A DNA stretch of 35,204 bases from a virus. The stretch is from positions 1 to 35,204 of the IMG/VR virus record IMGVR_UViG_3300046011_005598. The stretch is one strand, 5' to 3'. Position numbers and translations under genes: made by a program. Below the pieces are notes generated by a model that did no database searches, had not been told where the DNA came from, and saw nothing but the letters and a program-made list of their open reading frames with translations. Below are positions 24,351 to 32,069 of the stretch, piece by piece. How positions within the stretch are numbered: position 1 is the first letter of the stretch; the number at the start of each line of letters is the position of its first letter.

Positions 24351-24622
24351 TGTCAACGATTAGAGTAAAGATTAATGCAAACACGGGCGGCATCATTGTC
24401 CGCCCGTCTTTCGCTACTCCAACAAATCCTACAACAACAATAAATATAAAAAACCAAACTGCAGTAGTTACTGGAAGGTTGGATACATTAGAAGACGTAG
24501 TTGAAACACCGATTCCAGCAGCAGGGTCTACTTTGATTTACAACCCAGCAACTGATAAATATGAAGTGCAAAGATTAGATTTTACGGACGTTGATGGACC
24601 TCTGGATGGCGGAGATTTCTAA
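24350..24622 (+). CDS. Small fibre-associated protein ending in a DGGxF tail (90 aa)
   Basis: This 90-aa protein has MSTIRVKINANTGGIIVRPS, a Thr/Pro-rich middle, and a C-terminal GSTLIYNPATDKYEVQRLDF followed by PLDGGDF. The 'L-x-Y-x-x-x-T-D-K-Y-x-V' strand and the final DGG-x-F also occur at the end of the next, larger fibre protein (TLDGGTF), so the two share a C-terminal element. It starts at the TAATG junction. I do not know the function; a short fibre or a free copy of a fibre tail domain is plausible. Confidence 0.65.
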   Translation: MSTIRVKINANTGGIIVRPSFATPTNPTTTINIKNQTAVVTGRLDTLEDVVETPIPAAGSTLIYNPATDKYEVQRLDFTDVDGPLDGGDF

Positions 24623-24642
24623 GAATTATAATATGTTGGTCC

Positions 24643-24650
24643 TATAAAAA
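24643..24650 (+). promoter_or_regulatory. Weak late-promoter-like TATAAAAA
   Basis: In the 44-nt gap before the 24667 fibre gene, TATAAAAA (one mismatch to TATAAATA) is followed by AAGGAA (24652-24657), a good ribosome site for ATG 24667. This is one of the few intergenic gaps in the operon, so a promoter here would fit, but the A-run could also be only part of the leader. Confidence 0.3.
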
Positions 24651-24666
24651 AAAGGAATAATAAGAA

Positions 24667-26358
24667 ATGGCCAATAACCTAATTCAAATTAAACGTTCGC
24701 TAACTACAGCAGTACCTGGCTCGCTGGCTAACGGTGAAATGGCGTTTACAAGCAACGGTGATGTGCTGTTCATCGGAGCAAACGGTGCGATTGAACCTAT
24801 TGCAGGTAAAAGATTCCCAGGAACGTTGACAGCAAATCAGGCTCTCGTTGCTAACGCGACTTCAGGCATTGATAAAATCATTGTGGCAAACGCTGCAATT
24901 TCTCAGTTGAATGCTAACGGATCCACTGGAACTGCAGGACAAGTTCTTAAAAGTGCAGGTGCCGGAGCAAATTCATTCTGGGCGGATGAAACTGCGTCTG
25001 TCGCGGGATTAGACACACAAGTTCAATACAATGACAACGGCTCATTAGCGGGTGCCGTAGGTTTTACTTACAATAAAGCTACCAACGCTGTTAGCATGGC
25101 TAACACATTAACTGTGACCAGTAGTGTTACCACTAACTCTTCATTTGTCGTCGGGGCTGGCTTAGGTCAATCAACTGCAGGATCAACCAGCAATACGACA
25201 GTTATTGGCATATCATCCAACTCAACTGTAAACGCCACACATACTGCTGCTTTGCTTCAAGTTGCAAACTCAACCGCATCTGCCAACCACACAGCAATCG
25301 GCTTCGCTGCTGGTATTACTGTTCAAAACACAACCGCCATCGCTGTCGGTACTAACAACTTCATAAATGCCACTGCGATTGACATCGGCAATAGCATCAT
25401 GACATCCGTCCTATTGACATTAGGTGGACAAGTTAACGCTAATGGCGGCGTAGGCACATTAGGTCAAATGTTGACATCAGGTGCTGCTGGCAACGTTTAT
25501 TGGACAACACCCGCAGTAGGAACAATCACGGGTGTCACTGCGGGAAGCGGTTTGACAGGGGGCGGATCATCAGGGTCTGTCACGCTTGATGTAGGACAAG
25601 GTAATGGTATTACCGTTGGTGCGGATGCAATTTCTGTCGCCGCAAACACCACAGGTGGTTTGCTCGCAAATACTACGCTACAAGTTAAGGTCGGCACAGG
25701 CCTCGTGTTTGACGGTTCAGGTAACGTCGCTGTAAACTCTGCTGCGCTTTCATTCCAAGACCTAACTGTTTCAGGTAACTTGACAGTTCTTGGCGACCTA
25801 GTTTCAATGAACGTTGCGACTCTTGCGATTGAAGATCCTCTGATCGTCCTTGCAAAAGATCAAAGCAACACTACTACATTCACTGACGCTGTAGACATCG
25901 GTTTCTATGGTTCATACGGCAATACACTGACGAAAAATTGGGCAGGTTTGTTCCGTGATCAAAGTGATTCCGGTATCTTCAAGTTGTTTGCGGGTAACAT
26001 CCCCGAACCCACAACTACAGTAAACACTTCAAACGTAAACTTCGCATATTCAACGTTGCAATCATATATCAGAACAGGTGGCGCCGGTGCTACTGGGTTG
26101 ATTGCAAATGCTACTCACATCGCAATCACGGCAAACTCTACTTTGAACGTTGCGATTGTCGCCAATACTCTAACACTGTCAACACCGCTAGCAGGAACTT
26201 CTGGTGGTACTGGCAAAGCAACTATGACCTCACAGGCAATCTTGGTCGGCAACACGACTAACGGTTACGCAGAATTGACTCTAGGTGCTGATGGTCGTGT
26301 TCTACAATCTAATGGAACTGCACTTGTCTATGACACACTTGACGGAGGAACCTTCTAA
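24667..26358 (+). CDS. Tail fibre protein with GTAGQVL modules (563 aa)
   Basis: The N-terminus MANNLIQIKRSLTTAVPGSL, then NGEMAFTSNGDVLFIG, is a typical fibre attachment segment of marine T4-like phages, repeated in spirit at the start of the 26612 gene (ANNKIQVKRT). The body has two copies of the NG-x-GT-x-GQ-(V/M)-L module (STGTAGQVLKSAGAGANSFW and VGTLGQMLTSGAAGNVYW). A conserved block (FQDLTVSGNLTVLGDLVSMN, IEDPLIVLAKDQSNTTTFTD, IGFYGSYG, WAGLFRDQ) resembles a common fibre domain. The end is TLDGGTF. It is rich in NTT, NST and NAT triplets. The protein is probably a trimeric distal or side fibre. Confidence 0.75.
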   Translation: MANNLIQIKRSLTTAVPGSLANGEMAFTSNGDVLFIGANGAIEPIAGKRFPGTLTANQALVANATSGIDKIIVANAAISQLNANGSTGTAGQVLKSAGAGANSFWADETASVAGLDTQVQYNDNGSLAGAVGFTYNKATNAVSMANTLTVTSSVTTNSSFVVGAGLGQSTAGSTSNTTVIGISSNSTVNATHTAALLQVANSTASANHTAIGFAAGITVQNTTAIAVGTNNFINATAIDIGNSIMTSVLLTLGGQVNANGGVGTLGQMLTSGAAGNVYWTTPAVGTITGVTAGSGLTGGGSSGSVTLDVGQGNGITVGADAISVAANTTGGLLANTTLQVKVGTGLVFDGSGNVAVNSAALSFQDLTVSGNLTVLGDLVSMNVATLAIEDPLIVLAKDQSNTTTFTDAVDIGFYGSYGNTLTKNWAGLFRDQSDSGIFKLFAGNIPEPTTTVNTSNVNFAYSTLQSYIRTGGAGATGLIANATHIAITANSTLNVAIVANTLTLSTPLAGTSGGTGKATMTSQAILVGNTTNGYAELTLGADGRVLQSNGTALVYDTLDGGTF

Positions 26359-26360
26359 TA

Positions 26361-26567
26361 ATGCAAGCAGAATTTGTCAATGCTTATATTGAAAGACTAG
26401 TTGAAGAAATTGTGGAGCTGACGAAAAATCGGCTCCTCAATGAAGCTCGTATTAAATACACAGAATCTGTTAACGTGAAGCTTGCACAGCAAATACAAGA
26501 GTTGGAACTTCAACTAGAAAAATTGAATAAAAAGAAAGCTCGTGAAGTAAATACTTCATCTGAATAA
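26361..26567 (+). CDS. Small coiled-coil protein (68 aa)
   Basis: Almost the whole protein is heptad-patterned helix: EFVNAYIERLVEEIVELTKN and LAQQIQELELQLEKLNKKKA, with Leu/Ile every three to four residues. It follows the 24667 fibre gene by 2 nt (stop TAA then TAATG spacing) and precedes the large fibre gene. It is analogous in size and place to the 23211 coiled-coil gene, but the sequences differ. A trimer-forming or chaperone-like accessory role for the neighbouring fibre is inference. Its 3' end contains a small inverted repeat (GAAGTA-AA-TACTTC, 26544-26557). Confidence 0.75.
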   Translation: MQAEFVNAYIERLVEEIVELTKNRLLNEARIKYTESVNVKLAQQIQELELQLEKLNKKKAREVNTSSE

Positions 26568-26576
26568 TTTTAACCC

Positions 26577-26592
26577 ATCGGTATATACCGAT
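26577..26592. other. Perfect 16-nt palindrome ATCGGTATATACCGAT
   Basis: A perfect self-complementary sequence lies in the 44-nt gap between the 68-aa coiled-coil gene and the 1405-aa fibre gene. It is followed by TTTGAC and then the ribosome site GGGAG. It could be a dimeric-protein operator, a small hairpin, or part of a promoter (it contains TATATA). The T-tract is too short for a convincing terminator. It is directly visible; its function is unknown. Confidence 0.5.
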
Positions 26593-26611
26593 TTGACTGG
26601 GAGTGCCAAAA

Positions 26612-29600
26612 TTGGCCAATAATAAAATTCAAGTCAAACGCACAAACGTAGCAGGTAGAACTGCAAACGTTACAAGTGCTGGCAATGCCCAGTATATTGA
26701 CGCGGGTGAGTTCGCGCTCAATATGGCCGACCAGATCCTATACACGTCTAACGGATCCACACTCATCACAGTCGGTGCAAACTTAGTAAATCAGCGTATC
26801 ACAAACTCTCTCACGCTCGATAACGACAAAAATATTTTTTTCAGAACAGTTAACACATCTGCCTCTGTAGGATTTCGTCAACAGAGCGACGATAATTTTG
26901 TTTTCTATAGCACAAATACGGCGTATGGTCAGAGAGCTGTTTGGTCAATTTTTGCTAATAGTATTACTAGTGCTTTTAGTGTTTCTGTACCAACCACTTT
27001 TAATAGTAACGTTACTTTCGGCGGTGTCGCAGTAAGCGCAAATGGTAGCACAGGAACCGCAGGCCAATTTTTAACAACTAACGGAACATCCACATACTGG
27101 TCGACAGCAACAGCATCAGTAAACGTGAACGCACAGTATGTTTGGACAAACACCCAAACTTTTCAAGCAAATATATCATTTACTGGCAATAACATTAGCT
27201 TTGTAACGAACACTGGTTCTGTTCTATTCAATGGATCTGCTGATGCAAATTGGAGAATCGGTCGTAACACAGGCGGTACCACTAAATTTTTCTATACCGG
27301 CAATACAATTGACATAATTGCCGCAAATAGCGCACTTGAAGGTGTTGCTATCGGTTTCACAGGTAACACATATCTTGAAACAGGTTACGCCGGAACATTT
27401 ACAAGATTGCCCGTTTACGTTGGCAACACAGTTGAAAACGTTGCAACAACAAACACAACACTGTTAATACAAACAAACACAACTGTCAATTCTACTCATA
27501 CTGCATCGTTATTACAAATTGCAAACAGCACATCAATAACGAATGTGACTGCATCAGGCATTCAAGTATATTCTGACGCTGCCACAAATACTAATATCAC
27601 ATCTGCTCTTATTCGAGTTTCTAATTCTACATCAAATGCGAGAATTACCGCTGCAACTGTTGCAGTGCAATCGAATACAACTGTCAACGCACAGATGACA
27701 GCATCATTGGTTCAAGTATCGAACAGCACATCAACTGCAAACTTGTCTGCCTTAGCACTTACTATCGGAACAAGTGTCGTTAACTCCACAGTTATCGCAG
27801 CAGGTGCAAACGTATTTGCTAACACGACTGCAGTTGACGTTGGAAACACTGTAGTGAGTTCAATTAACCTGACACTAGGTGGACAAGTAACAGCAAACGG
27901 CGGTGTCGGGACTGCGGGTCAAGTATTAACTTCCGGTGCGACCGGTAACGCTTATTGGACAACACCTACTGTAGGAACTGTCACCTCAGTTGCAACGGGC
28001 AACGGCATCACGGGCGGGACGATAACAAGCACCGGCACATTAGTAGCCACAGCGGGTCCTGGTGTTGTTGTCAATACATCAGGCATAAGCGTTTTAGCGA
28101 ATAACGGGTTGTCATCAAACTCCACTGGTGTGTTTGCTATACCCGGAAATGGATTAATCACAAGTAACTCTACTGGTTTGCATGTAGGACCAGGTAACGG
28201 TATCACAGTCAACAGCACTACAGTAGCAGTTTTAGCGAATACTGGTATCGTTTCAAACGCAACAGGAACATACGTCAACGCCACATATATTGCAACGCTG
28301 AATGCAAACAGCGCGACACAATTAGCGACTGCAAGAACTCTGACAATCGGAAGCACAGGAAAATCATTTAGCGGGACTAACAATATAACATGGTCACTCA
28401 CTGAAATCGGTGCTGAAGCTGAACAAACATCCGGCGTTCCGAGAGCTAACTTAGGCACACCCACTGTCCGCGAAGCTGCCCTATTTGACGCGCAATTCAC
28501 TAACAAAACCGACAGATTCAATATTGCTAATATCTGGGTAGAAACTTCTACTGATGACATAACTTGGACAGATACTCTTGCTAGCGATCAAAACAAACGT
28601 AGGTTGGTAGGTGGTGATGTTAATTTATCAGCTATCACTATTCCTTATAATACTCCTTACTTCCGTATCAGATTTCGTGCTACAGATTATGTTTATCTCA
28701 ATTCTTTATATTCATATTTCGCAACACAAGGTCATACTACCGCCGTTCAAATCTTCAAGAAACATGACAGCGGATCTTGGACTCAGCATACTAGCTCAAC
28801 CACTCAAGTAAATTCATGGCCCGGACATCTTTATCTACCGTTCAGCACTATCCCTTTCCATCCAACAGGCACACTCGGCACTCACTTTCATGAAGTGTAT
28901 GTTTTGTTTATCCCGACCTGGAATGTAAGTTTTCCTAGCAACCCTATTGCTATCTATAACACTCAATTGTGGGGCGGTTATCCATCTGGTAGAAGAAACA
29001 TTTATTCTACAGATGAATTTGGAAATGTCACATTCCCAGCAAACGTCACAGTTACTTCTACGCTCATAGGGACCGCAAACAACGCTTCTTTCTTGGGTGG
29101 AACTGCTGCTGCTTCTTATGTTCAGAATACAGATTCTAGAACACTATCAGGCAACCTTGTAATTTCTGGCACCTCATTTACACCATCATCAAATGCTATT
29201 TTATTAGGAAACTCGACACAGCGCTGGGTTCTTTCAGCTAATACTGGTAGTTTCAGTGGAGCAGTTTCTGGAATTACTACTCTTGCTGCTGGTAATACAA
29301 CTATCACTGGATTTGCAAACGTAACAACTTCGGTAAACTCTGCGTTATTAACTGTCGGGACAAGCTTCATTGCTAACACAACCGGAGCCTATCACACAGG
29401 CACAGTCAATGCGGCATCATATACTGTCGGAACTTCATTTACTGCAAACTCTACAGTAGTCAATGCTGTTTCTTATAGAGCGGGGACATTGTTAGTTGCG
29501 AACAGCACTGTTTCTAATGCAACACATCTTGCGGGTTCTACATTTGCTGCTCCTCCTGTCATAGGTTCAGGAACTGCTAATGGTATTTCATTGACCTATG

Positions 29601-30829
29601 CAAACGTATCTGGACAGGTTAACACCGCTACGCTATACGCCGCAACAAGTGCTAACATTGCATCAATTGTTCAAGCAAATAGCTTAGGTGTTCATGTCGG
29701 AGCTAACGTTGTAGCAAATACAACAGCACTACGTGTCGGCAACACAACGTTAACGACCACTAACGCTACATTCGGCGGAACTATTGCAGCAAATGGCAGC
29801 ATAGGAACTGCAGGTCAAGTAATGACTTCTGGTGCGGCAGGTAACGTATATTGGACAACACCCACTGTGGGAACTGTCACCTCTGTTGCGACAGGCAACG
29901 GTATATCTGGCGGACCGATAACAAGCACAGGCACATTAGTGGCCGTTGGTGGGGTGGGGACAGTTGTAAACACTACAGGTATTCATGTTCTTGCTAATAC
30001 TGGCATTGTTTCAAATACCACAGGAACCTTTGTTAACGCCGCATACATCGCAACAATAGCTGCTAACAATGCTTCTTTCTTGGGTGGAACTGCTGCTGCA
30101 TCATACGTTCAAAATACTGATTCTAGAACATTATCAGGCAACCTTGTAATTTCCGGCACAAGCTTCACACCATCATCAAATGCTATTTTATTAGGAAACT
30201 CGACACAGCGCTGGGTTCTTTCAGCTAATACTGGTAGTTTCAGTGGAGCAGTTTCTGGAATTACGACGCTCGCTGCGGGTAACACTACGATCACTGGATT
30301 TGCTAATGTAACCACTAGTGTTAACTCCGCATTGTTTACGGTGGGGACTGCATTTACTGCAAACTCTACAGTTGTTAATGCCGTTTCTTATTATGCGGGG
30401 ACATTGTTAGTTGCGAACAGCACTGTTTCTAATGCAACACATCTAGGTGGGGTTGCTGCTGCCAATTATGCGAGAACAGACGCCGCAGATAATTTTGACG
30501 GCATTGTAACATTTAACGCAAACGCTGTCCTCACAAAATCATTGTCTGCCAACGGTTCATTCGGAACTGCGGGTCAGGTGTTGACTTCAGGTGCAACTGG
30601 AAACGCTCATTGGGCGACTGCGGTTGGCGGCGGGTATTACAAAGGCGGTTCTACAACATTAGGCACATTGGCTTCCCAGGGTCAAAATATTTTCCGTGTA
30701 AATGCAAACACGTTAAATACAAACACAACATTTGCTGCGGGTGAAAATGGACAAGCAACAGGTCCTATTGCAGTCGCATCAGGTGTCACACTAACAATTC
30801 AAACAGGTGCAAGAGTGAGTATAGTATAA
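26612..30829 (+). CDS. Large tail fibre with inserted receptor-domain-like block (1405 aa)
   Basis: I prefer the TTG at 26612 (TTGGCCAATAA): it aligns with the ATGGCCAATAA start of the previous fibre, and GGGAG (26599-26603) lies 8 nt ahead. GTG 26603 overlaps that ribosome site. The protein has a fibre N-terminus (ANNKIQVKRTNVAG), repetitive strands, and four GTAGQ modules. A non-repetitive block at about residues 605-810 reads ANLGTPTVREAALFDAQF, FRIRFRATDYVYLNSLYSYF, IFKKHDSGSWTQHTSSTTQV, HLYLPFSTIPFHPTGTLGTH, FHEVYVLFIPTWN; this looks like a folded domain, a possible receptor or glycan binder. After it, two copies of a repeat unit (29076-29530 and 30063-30445) follow. The C-terminus is FAAGENGQATGPIAVASGVT, a typical fibre end. 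The start codon and block are the unusual points. Confidence 0.78.
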   Translation: MANNKIQVKRTNVAGRTANVTSAGNAQYIDAGEFALNMADQILYTSNGSTLITVGANLVNQRITNSLTLDNDKNIFFRTVNTSASVGFRQQSDDNFVFYSTNTAYGQRAVWSIFANSITSAFSVSVPTTFNSNVTFGGVAVSANGSTGTAGQFLTTNGTSTYWSTATASVNVNAQYVWTNTQTFQANISFTGNNISFVTNTGSVLFNGSADANWRIGRNTGGTTKFFYTGNTIDIIAANSALEGVAIGFTGNTYLETGYAGTFTRLPVYVGNTVENVATTNTTLLIQTNTTVNSTHTASLLQIANSTSITNVTASGIQVYSDAATNTNITSALIRVSNSTSNARITAATVAVQSNTTVNAQMTASLVQVSNSTSTANLSALALTIGTSVVNSTVIAAGANVFANTTAVDVGNTVVSSINLTLGGQVTANGGVGTAGQVLTSGATGNAYWTTPTVGTVTSVATGNGITGGTITSTGTLVATAGPGVVVNTSGISVLANNGLSSNSTGVFAIPGNGLITSNSTGLHVGPGNGITVNSTTVAVLANTGIVSNATGTYVNATYIATLNANSATQLATARTLTIGSTGKSFSGTNNITWSLTEIGAEAEQTSGVPRANLGTPTVREAALFDAQFTNKTDRFNIANIWVETSTDDITWTDTLASDQNKRRLVGGDVNLSAITIPYNTPYFRIRFRATDYVYLNSLYSYFATQGHTTAVQIFKKHDSGSWTQHTSSTTQVNSWPGHLYLPFSTIPFHPTGTLGTHFHEVYVLFIPTWNVSFPSNPIAIYNTQLWGGYPSGRRNIYSTDEFGNVTFPANVTVTSTLIGTANNASFLGGTAAASYVQNTDSRTLSGNLVISGTSFTPSSNAILLGNSTQRWVLSANTGSFSGAVSGITTLAAGNTTITGFANVTTSVNSALLTVGTSFIANTTGAYHTGTVNAASYTVGTSFTANSTVVNAVSYRAGTLLVANSTVSNATHLAGSTFAAPPVIGSGTANGISLTYANVSGQVNTATLYAATSANIASIVQANSLGVHVGANVVANTTALRVGNTTLTTTNATFGGTIAANGSIGTAGQVMTSGAAGNVYWTTPTVGTVTSVATGNGISGGPITSTGTLVAVGGVGTVVNTTGIHVLANTGIVSNTTGTFVNAAYIATIAANNASFLGGTAAASYVQNTDSRTLSGNLVISGTSFTPSSNAILLGNSTQRWVLSANTGSFSGAVSGITTLAAGNTTITGFANVTTSVNSALFTVGTAFTANSTVVNAVSYYAGTLLVANSTVSNATHLGGVAAANYARTDAADNFDGIVTFNANAVLTKSLSANGSFGTAGQVLTSGATGNAHWATAVGGGYYKGGSTTLGTLASQGQNIFRVNANTLNTNTTFAAGENGQATGPIAVASGVTLTIQTGARVSIV
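29076..29530 (+). repeat. Long in-frame direct repeat, copy 1 (fibre gene)
   Basis: This segment encodes NASFLGGTAAASYVQNTDSR, then TLSGNLVISGTSFTPSSNAI and LLGNSTQRWVLSANTGSFSG, and again appears 987 nt later. Bases 29180-29277 are identical to 30167-30264 (98 nt), and 29480-29529 are identical to 30395-30444 (50 nt). Between these blocks copy 1 has 72 extra nt (24 codons). The nucleotide identity exceeds what shared protein sequence alone requires, so duplication was recent or is kept alike by recombination. Confidence 0.92.
30063..30445 (+). repeat. Long in-frame direct repeat, copy 2 (fibre gene)
   Basis: This is the second copy of the fibre repeat, lacking the 24 codons present in copy 1. 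The flanks of the perfect 98-nt block carry mainly synonymous differences (for example ACGACGCTCGCT against ACTACTCTTGCT), so the unit is a mosaic of identical and diverged stretches. Recombination across the identical block would remove exactly 329 codons in frame. Confidence 0.92.
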
Positions 30830-31752
30830 TGAGCACAATTTCAGTAACAAACCTTACAACAGGTAACGGAACAACGTCACTAACAATTAGTACTGGCAAC
30901 ACAAGTGCAGGTGATATTGTGTTGAATTCCGGCGGCGGCGTTGTCATCGGTTCGAACTCAACTGTTGACGTTATCACTATTCAAGCAAATAGTGGTATGT
31001 TAATGCGACCGAATAACGCATTAGGAACTGCAGGTCAGGTATTGATCTCTAATTCTATCGGCGGAGTATTTTTCGGAAACACTACAAAGATTGCTCTCAA
31101 AGAAACTGTTTACGTTGCAAACGCAACATTCACAAAAGATGCAAATTTGGTGTCATTAGTGGTGTATTGCGTAGGTGGTGGCGGTGGCGGGGGTGGATCT
31201 AACGGCCTTGCAACTGCTGCTAACTCACAGGGTGCTGCAGGCGGCGGCGGAGGCGGCGTTGCCGTAGCGGTTTTGCAAAATGCTCAAGTGGGTGCAACAT
31301 CTAACATAGTTGTCGGTATTGGCGGCGCGGGCGGCGCATCCTGGGTAGGTGCGGGCGGCACAGGAACTAACAGTAGTTTTGCAAACTCAACAAACGGACT
31401 TGTATTGGGTCGGGGCGGAGGCGGCGCGACCGGTGCGACTGTTGGAACTTCTGGCGGTGCATCAGGAGGCGATTTGAACGTCACTGGTGGCGCAGGAAGT
31501 CAAGGATGGGGTAACGGCGTTGCATTGGCATTGGCAGTTAGTGGCGCAGGGGGATCTGCAGGAATGGGTTTTGGAACCGGTGGTGGATCTGTCAGAAGTC
31601 CTGCAAACGGCGTAACCGGAGACCTTTATGGCGGCGGTGGGTCGGGATCTGCATCGTCAAATAATACCACGGCACCTGTCGTAAAACCTGGCGGTAATGG
31701 AGCTAACGGCGTCGTATGGATTCACGAATATTACTACACAAATGCTGTTTAA
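30829..31752 (+). CDS. Glycine-rich tip-adhesin-like protein (307 aa)
   Basis: The N-terminal third is fibre-like (ISVTNLTTGNGTTSLTISTG) with a GTAGQVL module (near residue 65). After a short strand pair (TFTKDANLVSLVVYCVGGGG) comes a domain of about 190 aa with repeated glycine runs (VGGGGGGGGS, AGGGGGGVAVAV, GIGGAGGASWVGAGG, GRGGGGATGA, YGGGGSGSAS) and a final strand VVWIHEYYY. This fits the Gly_rich_2-type domain and recalls the polyglycine-II helix sandwich of gp38-type tip adhesins of T-even phages, where loops between glycine helices determine host range. It follows the large fibre directly (TAATG at 30827-30831), as an adhesin would. I did not test structure. Confidence 0.78.
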   Translation: MSTISVTNLTTGNGTTSLTISTGNTSAGDIVLNSGGGVVIGSNSTVDVITIQANSGMLMRPNNALGTAGQVLISNSIGGVFFGNTTKIALKETVYVANATFTKDANLVSLVVYCVGGGGGGGGSNGLATAANSQGAAGGGGGGVAVAVLQNAQVGATSNIVVGIGGAGGASWVGAGGTGTNSSFANSTNGLVLGRGGGGATGATVGTSGGASGGDLNVTGGAGSQGWGNGVALALAVSGAGGSAGMGFGTGGGSVRSPANGVTGDLYGGGGSGSASSNNTTAPVVKPGGNGANGVVWIHEYYYTNAV

Positions 31753-31763
31753 TGGAGATTTGA

Positions 31764-32021
31764 ATGACTTATCAACCTACTGAGGAAGAAATTCGTCACA
31801 GAAGAAACGTGTATCTCGAAACATCAGATAAGTATGTTTTAGTTGATAGATGGGAAACATATAACGATGAACAAAAACAAACGTGGCGTGATTACAGAAA
31901 AGCATTACGAGACATGCCGAACCAAGAAGGATGGCCTATTGTAGGTCAGTTTACCTGGCCATCAGCACCTGTTGATTTGCATGTAGAAACTTTTGACGGA
32001 TGGCCCCCTGAGTTGGTATGA
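31764..32021 (+). CDS. Small tail-assembly-chaperone-like protein (85 aa)
   Basis: This 85-aa protein reads EEIRHRRNVYLETSDKYVLV then DRWETYNDEQKQTWRDYRKA, LRDMPNQEGWP, with tryptophans spaced along it and a final DGWPPELV. The 'W-x-x-Y-R-x-A-L-R-D-x-P-x-Q-x-G-(W/F)-P' pattern is that of the phage tail assembly chaperone family found next to tail-fibre genes (Tfa-like, PF16778 type). Its place right after a fibre and adhesin agrees. It probably helps fold or trimerise a neighbouring fibre. A ribosome site GGAG (31753-31756) precedes the ATG. Confidence 0.82.
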   Translation: MTYQPTEEEIRHRRNVYLETSDKYVLVDRWETYNDEQKQTWRDYRKALRDMPNQEGWPIVGQFTWPSAPVDLHVETFDGWPPELV

Positions 32022-32024
32022 TAT

Positions 32025-32032
32025 TATAAATA
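32025..32032 (+). promoter_or_regulatory. T4-type late promoter core TATAAATA
   Basis: An exact TATAAATA lies in the 48-nt intergenic gap before the last fibre gene, 37 nt upstream of its ATG at 32070, with the purine-rich ribosome site (AAGGGG, GGGAA) between. It is the only exact match found in an intergenic position. In T4 this octamer is read by the gp55 late sigma factor. It suggests separate late transcription of the terminal fibre. Confidence 0.6.
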
Positions 32033-32069
32033 AAAATAAAATAGCCACAGAAGGGGAAAGGGAACCGTA

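Noticed and set aside
27952-28560. A 202-codon minus-strand frame within the large fibre gene
   Set aside because: Shadow of the sense fibre gene; composition is Val/Pro/Leu-rich without recognisable motif, and no start signal is seen.
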